A stretch of 64,000 nucleotides of DNA, from positions 1 to 64,000 of the forward strand of contig JAQGDQ010000114.1 in NCBI GenBank assembly GCA_030141605.1, written 5' to 3'. The position numbers and the translations under genes were made by a program. This document shows positions 43,335 to 64,000 of the stretch, in pieces. How positions within the stretch are numbered: the first letter of the stretch is position 1; every line of letters begins with the position of its first letter. The notes under the pieces are model-generated. The model worked only from the letters and a program-made list of their open reading frames with translations. It made no database searches and was not told the origin of the DNA. This stretch comes from Tubiluchus corallicola. Taxonomy: Eukaryota; Priapulida; Priapulimorpha; Priapulimorphida; Tubiluchidae.

Positions 43335-46300
43335 ATGGGCATAAACGTCGTCACTCTTTTTGAAAGGCAAGATCTCATAAACCAGTTGGCAGATTTATTA
43401 AACAGTCAGTGGAGACGATCTAAGGCTGCCAGGTTTTTACATTTCACATGTTTATTTGTGTTTGCTTTACTGAGGGTACATTTAAAAATGATTAAATTTT
43501 AAGGTTACGCTTTGCTATTCTGTTGCCAACAAAATAGCATTTCCCCTAAGTGTTATTTAAAAGTATTTTGCTGTTAAACAACACTTGAATTATTTTGCTT
43601 CGAGTATGTTATTGTCTTTGTATTGTATCGTACTTCGAACAGAAGATACTTTGGCCATATAATTGACATAGCGTTCTTGTACACTATGGTTGATTGTCTT
43701 TTAAAGTATCACTGAAATAACTGTTGCATAAACTTGTGTGGGCAGCTTGCGCACAAAAAATTAAGCAAACTAATCTAAAGAGACTTTGGGTTGACCTAGA
43801 ATGACCGGAAAAGGTTGATAATATTAACATCCAATTGTAATAATTATATAAATTATGTATGTATAAAATCCAACAATGCAGTCTGATTAATATCGGCAAT
43901 TTGTTCCAAGTTGAACGTTTTATTACCTAACACATTACCTATTCTGGGGTCACAGGAAAGTACTATTGTATTATTATTATTAATAATTTCTACTACTACT
44001 ACTATTGCATTGCCTTCATTAGTACTGTACATGGAATCAACTTCTAAATATTTCATGTATAATCGCATAACTAAAAATCGTCATATTAATGGCAGCTCAA
44101 TACGAATGCCCAAGACTTGGCTCTTTGTCACAGTTAGTGTGAATTCTTCTGCTAATTATATTATCCAAGTAATGCATTATGAGTGTTCTTAGGGCAAAGT
44201 GCTTTCATGTAAGGGAAATATGGTGTTCACAGACATTATGCATACTTAAATGTTTAGTTCATAATTTCATTTTTTACAGAGTTAATAGCCTAGAGAAATC
44301 GTTGGGATCATTTCCTGTTTCACTGATTCTGCTTGATTGTGGATTGAATGGAAAAGAAGAAGTGATAGGACATAGTAGGATATGTATGGTTCTTGATAAG
44401 AATAATGCTTGTTGGGTAGAATCAGGTTAGTAATTTGTGTTTCTGCTAATTATTCAAAAACTTGTTCAGTGAACTACTAGTTTTACTTTGACTTTCTAAA
44501 AGACAAATGATGTTTTTTTTACAGTTTGGCAGTATTATATTGAATTTAGCACTCATCATCTGGACTTACTCATTATACGTGGGTGTTATAGGATTGAAAT
44601 CAATCTCATTATCTAGGATGCTTCTCTTAGGTGAGATGCTAAGTGGCATATGGTCTCGGCTCACATTCACATAGTGCATGCAATTCGCCTCCACACGGCA
44701 ATTATCCATGGACAGTATGGGCAGATGGCACTGTTCAAAATTGGTGGTTACCCATTCATTTATCCACATTGCTCGATGTTGCATATCATCAGGCACTAAC
44801 TTCCTCACCCCACTATGTAAACACAATAACTACTCAGTTATCAGCTTGCCTTCCTCATCATACGAAACTGCTTTTAAATGTACTTGGTTCACACTTTATA
44901 GCTATAATCAACTTGGTTGGTATGCTGTATGAGTGGTATCTTTTTTGCTTTTAGTTGTCGTGAAAAGAAGCTTAAGAGGAAAAGGCTTCGGAAGGTTAAT
45001 TATGAAACACACGGAAGAATATGCAAGAAGGTACTGTTTTAAACATGTAATTAGTGAACAACTTAATTAATTTCATTGTAATCTCCTGAAATTTTTGCAC
45101 ATTTTGGTAAAAACGGCAACGTCATATGATATGTGGTTTTGGAGTTAAGCACAGTTAAACGGCAACACTACACAGTGCACAAGCTGGTAGGAATACACCA
45201 TGCATTCATAGACACATCATTATGTGGCATTATTGAGTTGCTAGTCAATGAGTTGTAATCAAAGGGGTGATTTCTTCTTAAAATAGCAAAACTTGTATAA
45301 ATTATACTTTATAAATGCATTCTTAGACAGTTATCACTCTCAGTTTGTATCAACACTATGTATAAACAGTTGCTTTTGGGCGTCTAGTTTAACTAGAACA
45401 AATGAAAATGTGTTAAAGCAGCGATTTACCGATTTAACCATTAATTTATAATTTTATTGTAATGCACATGCTTACATTAAAATTCTAATTAAGTAGTAAC
45501 CTACAGAGCTGAAACTTGGTACCCTGACGGAGTTTTTAATATGATACAGTCAAGAATGTAGATAGCGCTGCTTCTCAAATATAACCAGAACCTGTCAGTG
45601 GATCCCTTTGATGGATTTCCTCTTTAAATGGGTCACGTGTGAAGCCAATTCTTCAAAATGAAAGCCTATGTAAGTTTACATTTCAATGAAGGAGTAAATT
45701 TATAATTAAATTGACATGTGGGTTTTGGTAAATGAGTTTTACTTGAAAAAAACAGCCTCATTTTAGGATTTTCTACAAGCAGCCTGCCACATCTCTAAAA
45801 TGAATGCTCACGTGGGTTTCAGTAAGTTGGTAGGTCTGCTCTTATGTATTATTCTCTCATCGAATATTTAGGCAGAAAATAGAAATAAAAGACCAATATC
45901 CTTTTCAGGTTGCCTTGGCATTGTATGAAGAGGCTCCTTCTATGGCAACCAAAATGCAACAAGTTTAAGCTTTAAAGCGATACTGAACTGTAAAACATCA
46001 TAAGTTCAGATCATGTGCTGTGTCTTATAAAGCGATTTCATAAAAAATTTTCGAACGATATATTTCACAAACTCCGAAAGGTTAATTTTTATATTAAAAA
46101 TTTCCACTCACCCTGTGATCAGCTGTCGCAAGTGCTATGTCGCACTGTGCGTAAGCTATGATGTCATTTCGTCCTCGCGCATTTGGCCTGCTCAATGCTA
46201 GTATACGCAGAGAACAGGGATAGTTTCTCACTGTTTATAGGAAACAATGTCTAAGCTGACTGCTAAAAATTGATACATACAGTAAATAGCAGGAGCACAG

Positions 46301-48425
46301 AAAGAAATAGAATAATTTTTACTAATTTTTAGACAGTGGAGCTGTAGAGCTTTGATTTTCTCTGCTGGGATTCCCATCTTAGCTGTTAACTTTTAGCCTC
46401 TAACAACATTTGTACAGATTTTTTGTAATGTAAAAATGTAAACAAATTGCTCCTTTCATGCAAATCTCTGTATTTAGCTGCATGTATTAGGTGAAATTCA
46501 TCAAGCCATTTATGCGAGAACTAGCTTGTAAGGACTGCACCAACCAATGTAGCACTGTTGTTCTTCTTTGAGATGATAGCATATAGGGAAGCTCTTTGCG
46601 TCCCTTCATGTAGCTACTTCTTGAAATGTACGAACCCGGCAAATTATTAGACTGACTATGGCGTTCATACTGTCGACACTATCATCAAACCAAGCGAGTA
46701 CAGAACGTGACGAGGCACTCGGTAATTGCAGAACTGGTCCTCATGCTACGTCTATACATTGGTGTATCTTTTCCCAAGATTCAATCGTTAATTTAAAAAC
46801 AACACTACTGCTGTTCCAGTGCTACAGCAAGTACAGACCACACTTTGTGCCATACACTTTTCAAAATTGACATCTATTCTCAGCATACAAGAACTGTAAT
46901 CCTAGCAAGTGCCACAGGCACGTATTAACTTTCAACGTACTTGCTAATGAGGACTTTGAGAACTGCGGTTTTTGAAGAACCAACTGAGACGTGTTGTAAA
47001 CAAGCTACAACTACCGGCGATGATGAAAGAAACCCCTCGTACTGCACAGTGGTTCAGTCGGTTCCATGCCATAGCAGGTTCCATTCTGTGTTGGTTCGGT
47101 GCTGTACTGCTGCCGATCTAAGATTGCAGGTTCAAATCCACTGGTGCAGCTTAGGACTACTGCCCCCCCCTCCCCAGTGTGACATTGAGCAGATGGTGCT
47201 TATACGCTTGACACGGCATACTTGTAAAGAAAACATAGACAAAGCAATAGTAAAAGTGAAATCATAGAATTGAGTAACTCGCCAGATATATAATCCGTTG
47301 TGTTCCATGCTGGCTGTCATTATGGAGTAGGTGCTGAGGTGGAAAATGCACCTGCCCGTCAGCCCACGAACCGACAAGGCCATTCCATTGCAACGGTTTT
47401 ATATCTGGTATTCAACACCACTATGCAATTGCTTAGTATGGAAGATTCCCTCACAATGTAGAGGGGTGGGTAGAAAATAAATGGCATAATGGAATTTTGC
47501 CTCCATAACAGTATTTTGGCATTGTAAATTATAAAACTGATAGTGACATTATCAAATTCGCTAAAGTCGGCTAAACTACTGAGTAAAACATTGAAAATAG
47601 ATTTTTGTTAAACTAAAACGCTGGTGAAGCTTATAAAGAAGTTTCTTATAGGAAATGATTTAACGAGATATGTTTATATATTTATCTACACATGCTGGTA
47701 AAGCTTACAAAGAAATTTTTTTTATAGGAAAGGATTTAATGAGATATATCTATCTACACATGATAAGCAGAAGTTCTATTCCCATCTTGGGTACAAATTT
47801 TGTGAACCTGTTGTAACTCTAGGAGGAGCCTCACATCTAATTAGTAGTGAAAAGGTAAAAATACTTTTAGATGATAAAACACATTTATATGATGACATTG
47901 TTGCGGCTGTATTCCGATGCTTTTCAAAAAAGTTAAATTTATTTAAGATTTTTTTTGTAGTTGCATGATTCAAGCTGTTAAATAGATTGTTTCCTTTAGT
48001 CCATTGTTAATGTTATTTATGCGAATGTGTGTTTCATTGTTTTTCTTCTTTCTATAAATTCATTCTTTCAGTTTCGACATCTACGGGCATCTCTTACTAA
48101 AAGTGTTAGGAACTCTGAAGAGCTAAATGATAATCGAGTATATGGCAGCAGGTATTTAGACTTGGAGAACACAGCTTCTGAGACTGATGCTTTGCAGCAA
48201 CTGAAAAGTACAGTTTCTCATACGTCAGGGAATTCATCTAGTCAATGTAATGCATACAGTACAAATATAAATTCTAGTCTGCCATCACATGTCATTCACG
48301 TGTCATCTAAGTCTGCTTCTACAGTTATTCCTCCTATACCTCCACCTCCTCCTATCCCGTTGCCCAAACCCAACAAACAGACTGCACAAGATGTGGTGTC
48401 TTTTATGATGAAGAGCTTGAGATAG
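43335..48425 (+). CDS. NAA80: N-alpha-acetyltransferase 80 (actin N-terminal acetyltransferase)
   Basis: A cytosolic GNAT-fold enzyme that acetylates the processed N-terminus of actin using acetyl-CoA. Five exons join in phase to 266 residues (human about 286): 43335-43432, 44280-44425, 44955-45030, 47728-47854, 48072-48425. Matching landmarks are LLNSQWRRSKAAR in exon 1, VIGHSRI in exon 2, the acetyl-CoA-binding VVVKRSLRGKGFGR (RGxGxG) in exon 3, and LSTHDKQKFYSHLGYKFCEPV in part (THD, FY, LGY, EPV) in exon 4. A C-terminal poly-proline stretch, IPPIPPPPPIPLP, is in exon 5. In the human protein the equivalent stretch binds profilin. The start is the first in-frame ATG after an upstream TGA (43224). 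A poly(A) signal lies near 48688. Confidence 0.93.
45031..47619. other. Largest NAA80 intron
   Basis: No nested gene is recognised. A tRNA-like patch is annotated separately at 47040-47150. Open frames at 46658-46870 and 46941-47267 appear fortuitous. Confidence 0.45.
47040..47150 (+). repeat. Possible tRNA-derived SINE head
   Basis: Contains a good tRNA B-box (ggttcaaatcc, at about 47129-47139), preceded at suitable distance by an A-box-like ttggttcggtgctg. A second, poorer pair (gtggttcagtcggt … caggttccattc) lies just upstream. No cloverleaf with a paired acceptor stem could be drawn, so this is not a functional tRNA. It is in a NAA80 intron. Confidence 0.3.
47620..47763. repeat. Tandem duplication of an intron end and exon start in NAA80
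   Basis: Copy A (47620-47693) and copy B (47694-47763) are adjacent. Both run from gctggt through aagctta, a pyrimidine tract, ttatag and then the beginning of exon 4, to atctacacatg. Copy B supplies the true acceptor (exon from 47728). Copy A also keeps an acceptor-like ttcttatag at 47643-47651, but its exon reading gives AAA-TGA, a stop in the used phase, so it is a decayed decoy exon start. Confidence 0.85.
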
Positions 48426-50517
48426 TGTTTCCAGAAAACTGCAGTTTGGTAAATTTGATGCCAATGGTGGTGCTTTAACTGCTTTTAGGATTTTTTGTTT
48501 TGTATTTTTAGATGTATTTTTTGAATCCTTCTTAATATTAAGCAAGGTACAAAATGATTTTTTTAAGATTATAATACCATAAATCCTCAAATGGCAAAGA
48601 CTACCAATTTCAGTTAAGGTCAGAGTGAAAATGATCCAATTGTTTAGGAATGGGCTACAGCAGCATACAACTGTAAATAATTACATAAATAAAATGTTTT
48701 GTGCATTTAAATTTTAATCCTTGTTTTTATACTAAATATAAAAGAGTTCACATTAAACCCGTTGACTCCCGTATACAATAGGGGAGCGAGTGCAATAAGT
48801 GATGAGATAACAGATTACGCATTTTTACATATAAAGTTCCTGATTTGATCACGCTTTGAATATGCAGTTTAGTCAGCCACCACATATCAGTAGCACTGGT
48901 CTGTTATTTTCACATTAAAATATTGAAGTTCTGTTCTTGAACCTGTGATTGACATAGATGGCTTCTGCTTTTAGGGCTTCATATATTACAAATAACATTA
49001 CTGTTCATTAGTATACAATAGGAATACACAGCAGTTTTCTTGTAAGTTAACATTAATTTTGAATAGAATTTGTGCTTTCGCAGCTTTTCCTGCTGCACAT
49101 TAAATTTGCTGGAAACTTCTTAAAAAAACAATTAGCATCTGCTCTTCTTTGTGGCGTATGGTATTACTTTAAATGCCAACAGTTGCTCGACCATTACACG
49201 ATCTCGCGTAACGTTACCTTGCAACTCTATGAAAAAGTGATTGTACTGGCAGTATAGCGATGACCACAATGTCTTGTTTGCTCAGGCGTGTAAATAGAAA
49301 CTTATGTAGCACATCAGTTCTACTCAGCTTTCAGCAGATGCGTGGTTAATTCTTTTCTGTTGTGCGTATAGGGCATCTTTTTTAGTTGAATGTTAAAAGA
49401 GGCCTGATTGCCCTGTTAATATTCATTTATCGGTATTCTAGAATTTACAATCTATTCTATACATGGTGTGTGTAATTTTATTCACAGTTTTACATTATAA
49501 GCAGAACTACAAAGACCCTTGCCACTTGTCATATATTGCACCATAATGTATTTTCACCAAAAAACATTCTCAAGTAAAGTGAACTGACAGTTGTGGGGAT
49601 AATAATGTGAATTGCTATAAATATGGAAGCATCAGCATGATGTACAATTTCAAACTTTCAATAAAGATATTGCTAACAAAGTAGCTGAAAAACTAAAAAT
49701 TCATGGAAATATATTACAATAGTCATAATAAGACATTTTCTTCAACCTTTTTTTGCTACTGGACAGTACAGCATAGATAATTGATAAAGGCTGTTTTGTG
49801 CAAAAACGTTTTATCAAAGACCCATAGCTTGAACATTTTAACATAGTAACAAGATAGTATATCTCACAAAAGAACAATTTTGAAAATATAATTCATATAA
49901 AATCGGGCTAGTAGATGTTTAATTTACACATGAATAAAAAAACATCACCGTACTATTACTTCATTAAATTATTTCTGATCCATAATGAAAGAAATGACAA
50001 AAACAAGTCATACAAACTGTATTGAAGTTAAATATTTCTATGGCTTTTCCTGTCAAATCTTCTGTAATAATAATTATTAAGTTCTGTCAGTTTCAATAGA
50101 CAATGTGCATACGTGAAACGGCAAAAGATATTTCCTATGCAATGCGTAGTAAGATTAATTTAAAATCAAAACAACAAATAACCACTAGTAGTCGAGCCAC
50201 ATACAACATATTATCCTCATTTTAAGGCACTTTAAACTCAGTTATTACAAATTTAATCACAATTATGATTACTAACTGGATGGTTGCACTAAAGTCAAAC
50301 AAATACAAATTTACAGAGAAGGTAACCACTTTCTTGTATGTGACTCTAATAAAACCTTAGTTTAATAAGCAATTGTATTCCACAGCTTCCATAATTTCAT
50401 GGTCTTTCATTGCCACAATACTTTGCAGTAACAGCTGCACAAACACAACGATCATATTTCCATATGGTTTTTATAACAAACCATGACGTGTTTAATCTAG
50501 ATCCATCAGTCTATTTT
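48426..50517. other. Intergenic region between convergent NAA80 and EML
   Basis: Contains the 3' untranslated regions of both genes. An aataaa lies near 48688 on the plus strand. No other gene is recognised. Open frame 49072-49257 shows no features. Confidence 0.5.
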
Positions 50518-63926
<13,409 letters not shown>

Positions 63927-64000
63927 CTGCAAAAGATAATTAAAGTTATGAAACAGCAAATGTTTAAATTTTAGTAATGTGCTTCTGAATTTAACAAGTG

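Noticed and set aside
47040-47150. Functional tRNA gene
   Set aside because: A-box and B-box-like phrases are present, but no paired acceptor stem or anticodon arm could be drawn. Kept only as a possible SINE.

Overview
The window is nuclear DNA of an AT-rich invertebrate animal. The evidence is intron-rich protein genes with GT-AG splice sites, a rhodopsin-class GPCR, metazoan families (EML, NAA80, COQ8, CSDE1, SETD9 and a mitoregulin-like microprotein), long dinucleotide microsatellites, LINE and hAT-type repeats, and a short interstitial TTAGGG array. The TTAGGG units argue mildly against insects. I cannot name a phylum from the sequence alone.

Layout. Positions 1-12452 are framed by a nearly identical inverted repeat. 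The arms are 1-1418 and 11035-12452, each at least 1.4 kb, and each carries its own internal hairpin. The 9.6 kb between them holds a probable first exon of an unknown minus-strand gene (2992-3210), long simple repeats, a lysine/tyrosine/proline/histidine-rich repeat protein (7063-8514), a diverged direct repeat, and a hammerhead-like motif next to a 96-bp-period tandem repeat. Right of the inverted repeat lies a dead 5'-truncated LINE (12880 to about 14200).

Next come two plus-strand genes whose coding regions lack introns although both families are multi-exon in vertebrates: CSDE1/UNR (14513-16978) and SETD9 (17646-18410). They face COQ8 on the minus strand (20955-37323, 12 coding exons). 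A class A GPCR gene (32154-33134, same strand) and a 500-bp hAT MITE sit in COQ8's largest intron.

Upstream of COQ8 on the same strand is a 58-codon ORF (39795-39971) with the architecture and key residues of mitoregulin (MTLN). Its exon appears to end in a splice donor that could join the COQ8 first coding exon. A dicistronic messenger for two mitochondrial inner-membrane proteins is therefore possible. NAA80, the actin N-terminal acetyltransferase (plus strand, five exons, 43335-48425), follows. It converges on an EML1-like microtubule-associated WD40 gene (minus strand, 18 exons seen, 50518 to beyond the right edge).

Functional themes are mitochondria (MTLN and COQ8), cytoskeleton (NAA80 and EML), and RNA or chromatin regulation (CSDE1 and SETD9). 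Apart from MTLN-COQ8 I see no sign that neighbours are co-regulated. Exon borders were set by hand from GT-AG sites and reading phase. The coding chains of COQ8, NAA80 and EML stay in phase through every junction.
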